A DNA stretch of 64,000 nucleotides from Dyadobacter sp. 676 (GCF_040448675.1 NZ_CP159289.1:1240001-1304000); one strand, 5' to 3'. Positions 20,479 through 30,211 are shown, numbered from the stretch's first letter. Numbers and translations: made by a program. The notes: generated by a model from the letters alone, not told the origin.

Positions 20479-21153
20479 TCAAAGTACCAGCTTATATCCC
20501 CTGCCACGGATGTTGATTATCTGAATTTTAGGGTCTTCGCGAAGGTGACGGCGTAATTTTGTGATGAAAACGTCGAGACTCCGGCCGTTGAAGAAAGAAT
20601 CGTCGCCCCAGAGCTCGTTCAGCACTTCGCTGCGGCCCAGTACCTGGTTGCGTTGCTGGTAAAGCCGCCGCAAAAGTTCGGATTCTCGATGGGATAATGT
20701 TACTTCCTGCCCATCCACGCTGAGTTTTTGTTTGGCAGGGTCGAAAAGGTAACGGCCGATTTTCAACGTTCCGTCCGCGGTCGCGCGGGATACGCCGGCG
20801 CGCAGGAGCGCATTAATCCGCACGATGAGCTCGTCGAGACTGAACGGCTTTTTGAGATAATCGTTCCCTCCCAGCTCGAAGCCCCGTACCACGTCGGCTG
20901 TCTGCGAGCGGGCGGTGAGGAACATAATCGGGACGTGCGGATCATTGCGGCGGATGTGCTCGGCCATTGTAAATCCGTCCATGTCCGGCATCATGATATC
21001 TGCTACGACAATATCGGGCCGGTGCTCGCGAAACTGTGCCAGCCCGTCCACCCCATTAACCGCATAAAGCACATCGAACCCCCTGAAGTTCAAGCTGTCT
21101 TTCACGATCATCCCCAATGCGGGCTCGTCTTCGATCAATAGTACCGTCGCCAT
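20479..21153 (-). CDS. OmpR-family response regulator
   Basis: 224 residues. Receiver domain with acidic ED (8-9), phosphoacceptor Asp52 in VVADIMMPDMDGF, the LTARS loop and K-P in DYLKKPFSLDEL. The winged-helix domain (about 130-224) contains LSHRESELLRRLYQQRNQVLGRSEVLNELWGDD and FITKLRRHLREDPKIQIINIRGRGYKLVL. It starts 2 bp after the kinase stop codon, so the two are translationally coupled. A likely target is the GLPGLI operon, whose promoter carries 10-bp-period direct repeats of the kind bound by OmpR dimers (22625, 22779). Confidence 0.95.
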   Translation of the reverse strand: MATVLLIEDEPALGMIVKDSLNFRGFDVLYAVNGVDGLAQFREHRPDIVVADIMMPDMDGFTMAEHIRRNDPHVPIMFLTARSQTADVVRGFELGGNDYLKKPFSLDELIVRINALLRAGVSRATADGTLKIGRYLFDPAKQKLSVDGQEVTLSHRESELLRRLYQQRNQVLGRSEVLNELWGDDSFFNGRSLDVFITKLRRHLREDPKIQIINIRGRGYKLVL

Positions 21154-21155
21154 TT

Positions 21156-22583
21156 TCAGAATTTTAATGTAAAGGCGCTTCCCTTGCCCAGTTCGCTCGC
21201 CAGACTGATACTGCCTCCATGCCGTTCCACCACCTGCCTCACATAGGCCAGACCAAGGCCGAACCCTTTTACCTGATGTAAATCACCCGTCGGGACGCGG
21301 AAAAACCGCTCGAAAACCGATGACTGGTATGCCTTGGGAATGCCTATCCCGTCGTCGGTCACGGTTAGCTGCCATCCCCGCGGCTCCTGCTGAAAGTCGA
21401 AGGAAATCGTTACCCGGTCATAGGAATATTTTATCGCATTGTCGATCAGGTTATTGATCACGTTTCCGAAATGGATCCGGTCCACTTGTACCGTTGTTCC
21501 GAACGGGATATGCATATTGAAAACCACCGTTTTGGCCGCTTTGATCCGGTGGTTGGCAGCCAGCTCGCATAACATTTCGGCCAGGCCGACCGGCTCCGTC
21601 CGAAATTCGAACTCCTGCTTTTCCTCCACGGCCAGGTTCAGCACTTTTTCTACCAGATCCGACAGTCTGAGAAGGTTATTGTGCGAAATATGAAGATATT
21701 CCTCCGCCTTGCGCGGATCGTTCAGCGCCCCGAAATGCAGCAGGGCGTCAACGGCGGCCGTTACGGTAGCGATGGGCGTTTTCAACTCGTGGGTCATGTT
21801 GTTGATGAAATCGTTCTTGATGTCCGAGAGCTTTTTCTGCCGGAGAATTGTCCGCAGCATGAACACGAAGCAGCCGGTGGTCAGCAGCAAAAGCAGCAAG
21901 GAACAGCCCAGCAGCCAGCTCATCCGCCTCAGCAGGTAGGGAACGGGCATTTCGAAAGTAGCCTGCACAAAAATATGCCGTACCGGATTGACCGGCAGCG
22001 GGAAGGTCTTGAAACGGCCGTCGTCTTCTACTTTTAATCCATGACCGTTATAAATGATCATATTGTTGGCCCCGCGTACCGGGTGAATCGTCAGGGTATC
22101 GATCGTAAAGTCCGCATCGATGTTCCTTCGCCGCAATTCCGCCCGGTAGGCCGAATAAATTTTCCGCAAATCGACCTTGCCGTCTTCGGTCCATTCCTGC
22201 ACCATATACCTCGAAATACGGCGTGCCAATGTGTCCACAGGCGCGATGATGGCGCTGTCGTTATTGAATTGATAATAAAAACGCGAACCCGGACCTTCGC
22301 TCACGCTCAACCGCCTGACCGTGACGCGCGAATCCCTTGGCATACGCCCGCCGGGAGCATTTTTGGTCATAGGGCGGCCGGGGCGCTGTCTTCCCAGGAG
22401 AATACGCGCGTTGTCGACCTGGTGCCCTTCGATGACCTGGAACAAGACATCCTGCACGGTACTGCCGAACTGCTGCAACTGGAGCCGGTAGGTTGTCAGA
22501 AGCCAATATCCCTGAAATGCATTGATCGCCACAATGCAGATGGTCATCAACCAGAAAATCGAGCGGATACGGCGGTTCGTCAT
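21156..22583 (-). CDS. Two-component sensor histidine kinase
   Basis: 475 residues. Transmembrane helices at about 10-29 and 223-245 enclose a periplasmic sensor region of about 190 residues with no recognised fold. The HisKA box is NNMTHELKTPIATV with His265, and the ATPase part has N-box NVINNLIDNAIKYS, G1 DDGIGIPK and G2 GFGLGLAYV. It should phosphorylate the OmpR-type regulator immediately downstream. The start codon stands right behind a TAGCTTTG promoter element on the minus strand (22595-22588), which would leave almost no leader. Confidence 0.94.
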   Translation of the reverse strand: MTNRRIRSIFWLMTICIVAINAFQGYWLLTTYRLQLQQFGSTVQDVLFQVIEGHQVDNARILLGRQRPGRPMTKNAPGGRMPRDSRVTVRRLSVSEGPGSRFYYQFNNDSAIIAPVDTLARRISRYMVQEWTEDGKVDLRKIYSAYRAELRRRNIDADFTIDTLTIHPVRGANNMIIYNGHGLKVEDDGRFKTFPLPVNPVRHIFVQATFEMPVPYLLRRMSWLLGCSLLLLLLTTGCFVFMLRTILRQKKLSDIKNDFINNMTHELKTPIATVTAAVDALLHFGALNDPRKAEEYLHISHNNLLRLSDLVEKVLNLAVEEKQEFEFRTEPVGLAEMLCELAANHRIKAAKTVVFNMHIPFGTTVQVDRIHFGNVINNLIDNAIKYSYDRVTISFDFQQEPRGWQLTVTDDGIGIPKAYQSSVFERFFRVPTGDLHQVKGFGLGLAYVRQVVERHGGSISLASELGKGSAFTLKF

Positions 22584-22587
22584 ATTG

Positions 22588-22595
22588 CAAAGCTA
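22588..22595 (-). promoter_or_regulatory. Putative -7 promoter element (TAnnTTTG) for the kinase/regulator operon
   Basis: TAGCTTTG on the minus strand matches the Bacteroidota -7 consensus exactly. It lies 5 bp before the kinase start codon, implying a nearly leaderless transcript if real. The direct repeat at 22625-22648 is centred about 45 bp upstream. Confidence 0.45.
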
Positions 22596-22624
22596 CACGT
22601 TCCGCCCCGACGATTTGCTTTACT

Positions 22625-22648
22625 TTAACACTATTTAACACTAAATAA
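22625..22648. promoter_or_regulatory. Tandem half-site direct repeat, copy 1 (candidate OmpR-type binding site)
   Basis: Two 10-bp units, TTAACACTAT and TTAACACTAA, followed by ATAA. The 10-bp period fits a head-to-tail dimer of an OmpR-family regulator. It lies 42 bp upstream of the kinase start codon. Confidence 0.6.
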
Positions 22649-22778
22649 TACTGATTAAGAGCCGCCTGGCACCGCGCTCAAATAGCGGATTATTTCCCGC
22701 CTCCGGAAAATCCCCCGTGCTAATGCCGCCGGTGCTTGCCGATGGACGACCGGCCTCCGGACGCTGCCGTTCCGGGCC

Positions 22779-22802
22779 TTAACACTACTTAACATTAAAT
22801 AG
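22779..22802. promoter_or_regulatory. Tandem half-site direct repeat, copy 2 (candidate OmpR-type binding site)
   Basis: TTAACACTAC and TTAACATTAA, followed by ATAG; 21 of 24 positions equal copy 1, in the same orientation 154 bp away. It ends 60 bp before the GLPGLI start codon. A degenerate -7 element (GACCTTTG, 22826-22833) is centred about 39 bp downstream. Confidence 0.6.
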
Positions 22803-22862
22803 CAGAACCTTACAAACCGTCGCCGGACCTTTGAACCGTCAAAACAAAAACACGGTGACATT

Positions 22863-23639
22863 ATGAAAAAGCTTCTTTTAATCATTACGCTGCTCTTTGC
22901 GGCAGCCCCGGCCATTCTCGCACAAACGTCGGGCCAGATCAATTATGAAATCGTGCGCAAGATAGACCAGTCCCGGTTACGATTCATGGTCAACGGCGAG
23001 GAAGTGAAGCAGGGCGACCCCAACTTCCCGACAGACGTTCCGGATACACGCACCATCGGCCAGAAAGTGCTTTTCGCCGGGAATTTCGTACGCGAAAACC
23101 GCGACGAGGAAAACATGATGAAACGGGTGAGAATGGAACCGGGCGGTATCCCGCAGATGACCAACGCGGGGCGTCCGTTTGAAGAATGGACGATAACGGA
23201 CATCGCGGACCGTAAAATCCTGACCTTCGTAACCGTAGGTCAGGATAAAGAAGCCCGCACCTATAAAAGCGAAACGCCGATAGAACCGGTCGGGGAATGG
23301 CAACTTACCCAGCAGACGAAAAAAATTGCAGGTTATCCATGCCAAAAAGCGGTGGTTAAATACCACAACGAGCCCTACACCGTCTGGTTTACGACCGAGC
23401 TCCCGTTCAGCTACGCGCCGATACCGGCCCTGACACCGGAGAAAGGCGTGGCGTTACTCATCGAAGGCAGCCGCGAACAATTCCGTGCTACGAAAGTAAA
23501 CCTGGGCAATGTGGACGCGTCGTTGGTTTCGCCGAATGTTCAGGCGGAGAATGTGAAGCCCGAGGAATTGGCGGATATCCGCCAGAAGGCAATGGCGGAT
23601 TTTCACCAAAAAATGGGGCCCGGCGGTGGAGGCATTTAA
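22863..23639 (+). CDS. GLPGLI-family secreted protein
   Basis: 258 residues with signal peptide MKKLLLIITLLFAAAPAILAQ. The body follows the GLPGLI family pattern: SGQINYEIVRKID near the start, a central strand KKIAGYPCQKAVVKY and VWFTTELPFSYAPIPALTPEKGVALLIEG, where the family has the GLPGLI motif in degenerate form. The C-terminus is Gly-rich. GLPGLI proteins are periplasmic, are usually paired with an outer membrane beta-barrel protein and have no established function. It overlaps the next gene by 14 bp, which indicates translational coupling. Divergent from the two-component pair at 20479-22583, its probable regulator. Confidence 0.88.
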   Translation: MKKLLLIITLLFAAAPAILAQTSGQINYEIVRKIDQSRLRFMVNGEEVKQGDPNFPTDVPDTRTIGQKVLFAGNFVRENRDEENMMKRVRMEPGGIPQMTNAGRPFEEWTITDIADRKILTFVTVGQDKEARTYKSETPIEPVGEWQLTQQTKKIAGYPCQKAVVKYHNEPYTVWFTTELPFSYAPIPALTPEKGVALLIEGSREQFRATKVNLGNVDASLVSPNVQAENVKPEELADIRQKAMADFHQKMGPGGGGI

Positions 23640-26418
23640 AAAGATACTCTGCCTGCTGCTGATTTCGCTCACTCCGGTATTTGCCCAAAAAACACCCCCA
23701 GGCGGAATCAGCGGCACCGTCCTCGATTCGGTCTCACGAAAGCCTCTGAGGATGGCGTCCGTTTCGCTGTTGCAGGCGCGTGATTCCGCCTATGTAAGCG
23801 CGACGCTTACCGGCGGCGACGGCGATTTCCTGTTCCGGAAGGTAACGCCCGGCTCGTACCGCCTGCTCGTCACCTTTGTGGGATACAAAAACCTATCGCT
23901 GCCGGTTACCGTAACCCGCGATGCCCCCGCCGAGGTGGGCACACTGCTGATGACGGAGCAGGGCAACCAGCTCAACGAAGTGGTAATCAAGCAGGAACGA
24001 GCTCCGATAACTATCAAAAACGACACCCTGGAATTCAATGCAGGCTCATTCAAAACCCAACCGAATGCACAGGTAGAAGAGCTCCTGCGCAAATTACCCG
24101 GTGTAGAAGTCGCGCGGGACGGGTCCATCAAAGCCAATGGCCAGGCAGTGAACAAGGTGCTGGTGGACGGCAAACCGTTTTTTGGAAATGATCCTAAAAT
24201 GGCCACGCGTAACCTTCCCGCCGACATCGTCGACAAGGTACAGCTTTACGACCAGTCGTCGGACCAGTCGCAGTTTTCGGGAGTCGACGACGGCGACCGT
24301 GAACGGACAATCAACATTACCATCAAAAAAGACAAAGGGAAGGGCTATTTCGGCCAAAACGCGTTGGGGACAGGGCCATCGGCAGGCGACCAGTCGGCCC
24401 GGTATGAGGCCCGGCTGAATGTCAACCGGTTCAACAACCACAACGGCGGGCCCAACAGGCAGCTCTCGCTCATCGGACAGGCCAATAACCTGAACCAGCA
24501 GAATTTCACGATGTCGGACGGCAACCTGCCCGCACCAGGCTCAGGCGGACCGCAGCTTGTGGGCCAACCGGGCGCCAATGGCCCCGACGGTCCGGCTGCT
24601 CCTTCCAATATCACGGAAGTGGGCGCATTGGGCGTCAATTACCGTACCGAAAGTAGTGCCGTGAAATGGGGAAAACGCACGGAAATGGCGGCCAGCTATT
24701 TCGCGAACCGCTCCGTTACCACGACCGACCAGCAAAGCCGGCGCGAAAACATCCTGCCCGGCGGCTCGTTCCTGAACGATCAGAACAACTATTCGAAAAA
24801 TACGATGGTGACACACCGCGTCAACGGCCGTTTCGAATTGCCGCTCGATTCCTTGTCCAGCCTTCGGTTCACGCCCAACGTCAGTTTTCAGACCAAGGAT
24901 TTCCTTAGGAAGAGCAGCAGCTACTCCTACCGCTCCGCGACCGACTCGCTCAACAAGGGTTTCAATAATTACGACCTGGACGGGAATGGCCTGAATGCCT
25001 ACAACAACCTGCTGTTCATGCGGAAATTCCGCAAAGAGGGCCGGTCGTTTTCGGCGAACCTCAATTCGATACTGACGACCGGAAATTCCACGGCGTACAA
25101 CCGGTCGGCGAACACCTTCTTCGACACGCTAGCGACAACGCCCGCACAGGAGAGGATCGATCAGCGCAATGCCCAGGACCAGCTTGCATTTCAGAATACA
25201 ATGTCCGTTTCTTTCACGGAACCGATTTCTTTCACCCGGAAACTGGAATTCAGATATGCTTACAGCAACAGTTTTGGCAAGCTGCTCCGGGATATTTCGG
25301 ACAAAAGCGAGGAAACCGGCAACTATGACAGACCGGACATGCCGCTAAGCAGAAATTTCGCGAATACCTTTGAAACCAACCGCCTGGGCGCCACTTTCCA
25401 GACCCGGCGTTTGCGCTACACACTGGCACTCGGAGCTGACGCCCAGCTCGCGTCGCTCCGGCCGATCGACAGGTCCACCGGCACCGGCTACCGCTCTAAT
25501 TACGCGTATTTCATGCCAAATGCCCTTTTTGCCTACACGTTTCGGGGTAATAAAAACCTGCGGCTTCAATACCGGACGCGCGTCGTACAGCCCGGCATTA
25601 CGCAGCTGATACCCGTTGCCGATAATTCCAATCCGCTCAATATCAATATCGGGAACCCGGCGCTTAAACCTGAATATTACCATAACCTGACGCTGACATT
25701 CAGCGCCTCGGCGGCGGGAGGCAATGACAACCTGTTTGTTTTTGCCGGTTTTAACCAGAGCAACAACCGCATCGGCTTGTCGACGGCCATCAACGACGCC
25801 GGAGCGCAGGCAAGTACGCCTGTCAATACGCGTGGATTTTACGCGGGCAACGGGTTTATTTCGGTAAGCAAAAAGATCCAGCCCTTGCGGCTTTCCGTGA
25901 ATCTGACCACGCAAGGCAGCCTGGCCCGTAACACAAACCTCATCAACAGCGCGGAGAATGTGACGACTTCCGCGTCCATGGGGCCGGGAATCCGCCTGCA
26001 ATCCGATTACAACGGCCGCCTCGACTACGGTTTGAGCGCTCGCATCACCTACCAGCAGGCGCGGTATTCACTTTTGCCTCAACAAAATATGCAGTACTGG
26101 TCGCAGTATGCGACGGGCGATGTGCATTTGCAATTGCCGGGAAACCTCGTTATCGCCTCCGACCTCACCTACACCGGCAACACAGGCCGGGCCGAAGGCT
26201 ATAATCAGCGCTTCCTGCTCTGGAATGCGTCGATTGCGCGTCAATTTTTACGTACCCGACAGGCGGAGATCCGCTTGCAGGTATTCGACATCCTCAACCA
26301 GAACAGCAGCCTCGTCCGGAATACCGGCGACACCTACATCGAGGACGTGCGCAGCCGGGTTTTAAAACGCTATTTCCTCATCAGCCTGGTCTATAATCTC
26401 CGGAAGTTCGGTATATAA
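23626..26418 (+). CDS. Outer membrane beta-barrel protein with carboxypeptidase-regulatory-like domain
   Basis: 930 residues from GTG at 23626 (14 bp inside the GLPGLI gene), opening a signal peptide. A carboxypeptidase-regulatory-like domain spans about 25-105 (GGISGTVLDSVSRKPLRMASV). A plug-like region follows (LEFNAGSFKTQPNAQVEELLRKLPGVEV, then KVLVDGKPFFGNDP), and a large barrel of the OMP_b-brl_3 type. Unlike nutrient receptors it has no TonB box or SusD partner visible. Such GLPGLI-linked barrels are often governed by the neighbouring two-component system. Its cargo is unknown; export of a peptide or envelope stress defence are both possible. Confidence 0.88.
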   Translation: MEAFKKILCLLLISLTPVFAQKTPPGGISGTVLDSVSRKPLRMASVSLLQARDSAYVSATLTGGDGDFLFRKVTPGSYRLLVTFVGYKNLSLPVTVTRDAPAEVGTLLMTEQGNQLNEVVIKQERAPITIKNDTLEFNAGSFKTQPNAQVEELLRKLPGVEVARDGSIKANGQAVNKVLVDGKPFFGNDPKMATRNLPADIVDKVQLYDQSSDQSQFSGVDDGDRERTINITIKKDKGKGYFGQNALGTGPSAGDQSARYEARLNVNRFNNHNGGPNRQLSLIGQANNLNQQNFTMSDGNLPAPGSGGPQLVGQPGANGPDGPAAPSNITEVGALGVNYRTESSAVKWGKRTEMAASYFANRSVTTTDQQSRRENILPGGSFLNDQNNYSKNTMVTHRVNGRFELPLDSLSSLRFTPNVSFQTKDFLRKSSSYSYRSATDSLNKGFNNYDLDGNGLNAYNNLLFMRKFRKEGRSFSANLNSILTTGNSTAYNRSANTFFDTLATTPAQERIDQRNAQDQLAFQNTMSVSFTEPISFTRKLEFRYAYSNSFGKLLRDISDKSEETGNYDRPDMPLSRNFANTFETNRLGATFQTRRLRYTLALGADAQLASLRPIDRSTGTGYRSNYAYFMPNALFAYTFRGNKNLRLQYRTRVVQPGITQLIPVADNSNPLNINIGNPALKPEYYHNLTLTFSASAAGGNDNLFVFAGFNQSNNRIGLSTAINDAGAQASTPVNTRGFYAGNGFISVSKKIQPLRLSVNLTTQGSLARNTNLINSAENVTTSASMGPGIRLQSDYNGRLDYGLSARITYQQARYSLLPQQNMQYWSQYATGDVHLQLPGNLVIASDLTYTGNTGRAEGYNQRFLLWNASIARQFLRTRQAEIRLQVFDILNQNSSLVRNTGDTYIEDVRSRVLKRYFLISLVYNLRKFGI

Positions 26419-26442
26419 AAGCGGTTACCTGCCGATAACAAC

Positions 26443-26480
26443 AAAAAAGCGTGTCATGGCATTCCATGACACGCTTCTAC
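26443..26480 (-). terminator. Rho-independent terminator between the OMP gene and the AraC gene
   Basis: AAGCGTGTCATGG (26447-26459), loop CATT and CCATGACACGCTT form a perfect 13-bp stem. The A-run at 26443-26448 is a U-tract on the minus strand, so it suits the AraC transcript best. It is also 25 bp past the plus-strand OMP gene and may serve both. Confidence 0.85.
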
Positions 26481-26682
26481 ACTACTGTTCGTTTATCGGC
26501 TTATTATTCTATTTTGATTCCCCCGAAAGCCCCGGTTCAGGGCCTGTTCATAGCGCTTTCCCCTTCGTCCACGCCGTGAAATTATCCCACATTCATATAG
26601 GGTGCGACGTAAAATTAATTCTATAATGCAAATAACAAATACTTTGTCAGGCTATTTTTTCGACGGGCCTGAACATTGTTGT

Positions 26683-27684
26683 TTACCTGCGGGCGTCGCG
26701 GGGAAGATAGCCGAATTTCTTTTTGAATGCGGCCGTAAAATGCTGGGGATTTTTATAACCCGAAAGTGCTGCTATTTCGCCAATAGAGAGCCTGGAATCG
26801 GTGTTCAGGAGGTGCCGCCGTGCTTCTTCCAGACGCGTGTCGGTAATGTAGCCGAAAACGGTGGTCCCGAAAAGTTCCTTGAAGCCCTCCTGCAACTTGG
26901 TGCGGTTGAGGCCTGCCACACGGGCGAGTTCCTCAATGGAGAAAGGGTCGTTGATATTGCGCAGCAGGAGGTCCTTCACTTCGTGTAATTTATCGATATC
27001 CGACCTTTTAAGTCGGGACTTTTCCTCTCCGGCCGCATTGATCTGGCTGATCTGCAAAATAAGCAGCTCAACCACCCTGGCTTCCACAAACAGCTTTTTC
27101 AGCGACCCGGTATAAGGGCAATCCCTGATTTCCGCCAGAAGCCGGTTCATCTCCGGCGTGATCGGAAAACTGCGGTTACCCATCACTGCCGGGTGGTTTT
27201 TCTCGATATTCTTCCCAAAATCCTGCAACACCTCGAGGTCGTCGTGAAACAACCTTCTCAGAAAGTCAAGCGAAAGCTCGATTTCCACGCTGCGCGACAT
27301 CGGCTTTTTGAGATAATACAACCGCCCTTTGAGCGCCGGATAAAAAAGCAACGAATGCGACCCGCCGTAAATTACGGTCTCGATCTCCGATTTTGCCTCG
27401 GGAATGTAGAGGCAGCCGGTCGTCGACAGTTCGAAATGCATTTGCAGGTAGGGGAAATCGCTTTCCAGTATCTGTACCAGGTCCCTGTCCAGCTCTCCCT
27501 CGATCATGGAGCATATCATTCCAGGACAATAAATCCGGTGCATCCGCGAGTGCATGCCCGGGTGGGAATATTCGTACCTCGTTTCCCTGATCCCCGAGCG
27601 CTCATCCACACCGAAGCCCTCGGAGTATCCCCGTTCGAAGTTGAGTTCCGCAAATTCTTCCGATCTGAATACGATTTTCATCAA
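26683..27684 (-). CDS. AraC-family transcriptional regulator, PchR-like
   Basis: 333 residues. The C-terminal AraC domain (about 235-333) has two helix-turn-helix motifs: FSIEELARVAGLNRTKLQEGFKELFG and LSIGEIAALSGYKNPQHFTAAFKKKFGYLP. The N-terminal half resembles PchR-type effector domains, which bind a ferric siderophore. It is divergent from the TonB receptor gene (113 bp apart), the usual layout for a siderophore-responsive activator and its target. Iron-dependent regulation is an inference from family and context. No membrane segments; cytoplasmic. Confidence 0.88.
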   Translation of the reverse strand: MMKIVFRSEEFAELNFERGYSEGFGVDERSGIRETRYEYSHPGMHSRMHRIYCPGMICSMIEGELDRDLVQILESDFPYLQMHFELSTTGCLYIPEAKSEIETVIYGGSHSLLFYPALKGRLYYLKKPMSRSVEIELSLDFLRRLFHDDLEVLQDFGKNIEKNHPAVMGNRSFPITPEMNRLLAEIRDCPYTGSLKKLFVEARVVELLILQISQINAAGEEKSRLKRSDIDKLHEVKDLLLRNINDPFSIEELARVAGLNRTKLQEGFKELFGTTVFGYITDTRLEEARRHLLNTDSRLSIGEIAALSGYKNPQHFTAAFKKKFGYLPRDARR

Positions 27685-27745
27685 ACTCTGTTTTTGGCGG
27701 CATTAATACTGCTTCTGACGTTACCCGCAGCCCGGCCCTGGTCGG

Positions 27746-27753
27746 TACATTTG
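27746..27753 (+). promoter_or_regulatory. Putative -7 promoter element of the TonB receptor operon
   Basis: TACATTTG matches the Bacteroidota TAnnTTTG element exactly. It lies 44 bp upstream of the TTG start at 27798, in the intergenic space shared with the divergent AraC gene. No clear -33 TTTG at the right spacing was seen, as expected for an activated promoter. Confidence 0.45.
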
Positions 27754-27797
27754 CCGTTATTTTTAAACAGTCTTAATTAAGTAAAATTACAATAGCG

Positions 27798-30185
27798 TTG
27801 AAATCTTTCCTCCTCCTCTTGCGATTTTTTCTGCTACCGGCGTTTATAAGCCCCATAATAGCCTGCGCACAAGACAATTACAAAATACATGGCGTTGTGA
27901 AGGATGGACGGGGCGGCGGGCTGCCGGGGGCTTCGGTTACGGTAGAAGGATTGGATATTCATGGCATTGCCGACGAAAAAGGGCTGTTTGCATTGACCGT
28001 CCCGCGCCGGAACAGCTATATCGTGCGGGTACAACACGTCGGTTTCAGAAAGGCCGGCCAAACGATCGCTTTCAAAAACCTGGGCGATCCATTGGTTTTT
28101 ACATTGGAAGAAGACCAGACGCAGCTTTCCGAAGTGCAGGTAACCGGCCGCACGGAAACGCAGGAGGCCCGGCTGCAACCCATTAAAGCGGAAGTAATCA
28201 ACACCAGGGCCGTCCGGGAACAGCCTTCCACGCTTATCGAACTCATGAACCGCTCGGCAGGTATCCGCATCCGGCAAACGGGAGGGCTCGGGTCCAGTGC
28301 CGGACTGATGATGAACGGTTTCCAGGACCGCGCGATCAGGAATTTCAAGGATGGTATTCCAATGGATTACCTGGGGGCAGGCTACAACATCGCGCTCGTA
28401 CCTGTGAATATGCTCGAACGCGTGGAAGTGTACAAAGGCGTGTTACCCGCAAGCCTCGGCGCCGACGCGCTCGGCGGGGCGGTGAACCTGGTCACGAAGA
28501 AGTCGCTGTACCGCTACGCCGAAGCCTCCTATGAAGTGGCGTCGTTCAATACCCACCGCGCGTCGGTGAATGGCCTTTATACGGACACGACCCGACATTT
28601 CTTTCTGGGCGCCGATGCTTTCCTGAACCGCTCGGACAACAATTACAAGGTAGATGTAACCGTCACCGACCATGAAACGGCGGCCCGCAGCGAGGCGAAA
28701 GTGCGCCTTTTTCATAACCGGTTCACCAACTACTATGCGGAAGCATATGGCGGGCTGACAGGCCTGCGCTGGGCCGATGAACTCCGTTTGGGCATTACGT
28801 GGTTCCGCATTAACCGGCAAAACCAGTACGGGTCTTCGATGTCGCAGCCGTTTGGCGCGGCGGTAAGCAAGCAGTATTCGCTCATCCCTACCCTGCGTTA
28901 CAGGAAAACGTTCAATCGCCTCAGTGTGGACCAGTTCCTGACTGCCAGCAATATTCACGTCGCGCAAGTGGACACCGCGCGAGGAACCTACGACTGGCAC
29001 GGCAACTTCATTCCGAGCCCGTCGCGCCAGGGCGAAATTACGGCCAACGGCAGCCTGTCGGACATTACTTTCTCCTACTTCACCACCCGGACAAACGCAG
29101 ATTACCGCATCAACGGGGCGCACAAAGTGGAGCTGAACGTAGTGTCTACCCGCATCGGGCGAGACGGTCGCGATCCGAGAGGATTGAAATTGCCGGACAC
29201 CGGCCAGGATATTCTTTCGCTGCCTGCGAAATACAACAAATTCGTCGGTGCAGCAGGCCTGCAATCTGTTTTCGGGCAGGAAAAATGGACGAATAACCTG
29301 ATCGCCAAATACTATTATTACAACACTTCCACCATCAATGTCGACATCTACGGCACGGCCCTGGGCGAACATCGCTACGCATCGAACAGCAGTTTCGGTA
29401 TAGCCGAGGCGTTGAAGTATGCGGTGACGCCGGCTACATTTTTCCGGTTATCGGCAGAAGCGGCCACCCGGCTACCCGAACAGGACGAGATGTTCGGCGA
29501 CGGTAATTTCCACCGTTCCAATTTTTTACTGAAACCGGAGAAGAGCGTCAATATCAATGCCGGCTTCCGCACCGAAAAGCACCATCGGTATAACCTGGAA
29601 ATCAATGCATTTTACCGCATTACCAGGGACCTGATTTTAAAAATGCCCGTCGACCTGCTGTTCACCCAAAACCAGAACGTCAGCAATGTGAAAGGCCTCG
29701 GCCTGGAAACCGATCTGAATGTGGACATTACCCCCTGGCTCCGGGCGAACGGCAACTTTACCTACCAGGACTTCCGCCTTTTCGATACCGGAAACCGCCT
29801 GACCGAAAAAGCCAGGCTACGCAATACGCCCTATTTCTTCGCCAATGCGGGTCTTAACGCCCGGCTCGACCGCCTGGCGGGCAACGGCCGGCTGCAATTG
29901 TATTACTATTTTACGTTCGTCCGCGAATACTACCTCGATTACGTGCCCAAAGCGCTTGAGCCGGACGGTTTCCTCGGGCTCTGGGGCAAGGCCGGGTTCG
30001 AAGCTCCCAACATTATACCAAGCCAGGCGCTGCATTCCCTGGGGCTGACCTATAATCCGGCCAACGACCGTTTTGCCATTGGTTTTCAGGCCAAAAATAT
30101 CTTCGATGCCAACGTATACGACAACTTCCGTATCCAGAACGCCGGTCGCAGCTTCCATTTGAAAGTCAACTATACCCTCAGATAA
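27798..30185 (+). CDS. TonB-dependent siderophore-type receptor
   Basis: 795 residues, TTG start at 27798 in front of signal peptide MKSFLLLLRFFLLPAFISPIIACAQ. A carboxypeptidase-regulatory-like domain (about 30-110, YKIHGVVKDGRGGGLPGASVTVEG) precedes the plug (about 130-235, with GGLGSSAGLMMNGFQDRAIRNFKDGIPM and PASLGADALGGAVNLVT). The barrel ends in KNIFDANVYDNFR and a final strand FHLKVNYTLR. It would import a ferric siderophore or similar metal complex. It leads an operon with DUF4374, PepSY and a 58-residue protein, the standard iron-uptake set in this phylum. Confidence 0.92.
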   Translation: MKSFLLLLRFFLLPAFISPIIACAQDNYKIHGVVKDGRGGGLPGASVTVEGLDIHGIADEKGLFALTVPRRNSYIVRVQHVGFRKAGQTIAFKNLGDPLVFTLEEDQTQLSEVQVTGRTETQEARLQPIKAEVINTRAVREQPSTLIELMNRSAGIRIRQTGGLGSSAGLMMNGFQDRAIRNFKDGIPMDYLGAGYNIALVPVNMLERVEVYKGVLPASLGADALGGAVNLVTKKSLYRYAEASYEVASFNTHRASVNGLYTDTTRHFFLGADAFLNRSDNNYKVDVTVTDHETAARSEAKVRLFHNRFTNYYAEAYGGLTGLRWADELRLGITWFRINRQNQYGSSMSQPFGAAVSKQYSLIPTLRYRKTFNRLSVDQFLTASNIHVAQVDTARGTYDWHGNFIPSPSRQGEITANGSLSDITFSYFTTRTNADYRINGAHKVELNVVSTRIGRDGRDPRGLKLPDTGQDILSLPAKYNKFVGAAGLQSVFGQEKWTNNLIAKYYYYNTSTINVDIYGTALGEHRYASNSSFGIAEALKYAVTPATFFRLSAEAATRLPEQDEMFGDGNFHRSNFLLKPEKSVNINAGFRTEKHHRYNLEINAFYRITRDLILKMPVDLLFTQNQNVSNVKGLGLETDLNVDITPWLRANGNFTYQDFRLFDTGNRLTEKARLRNTPYFFANAGLNARLDRLAGNGRLQLYYYFTFVREYYLDYVPKALEPDGFLGLWGKAGFEAPNIIPSQALHSLGLTYNPANDRFAIGFQAKNIFDANVYDNFRIQNAGRSFHLKVNYTLR

Positions 30186-30211
30186 AATTTATTCATTTTA
30201 CCATTAAACAC

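Noticed and set aside
22588..22595. Firm claim of a leaderless kinase mRNA
   Set aside because: The -7 match is exact but a single octamer can arise by chance; kept only as a low-confidence promoter element.
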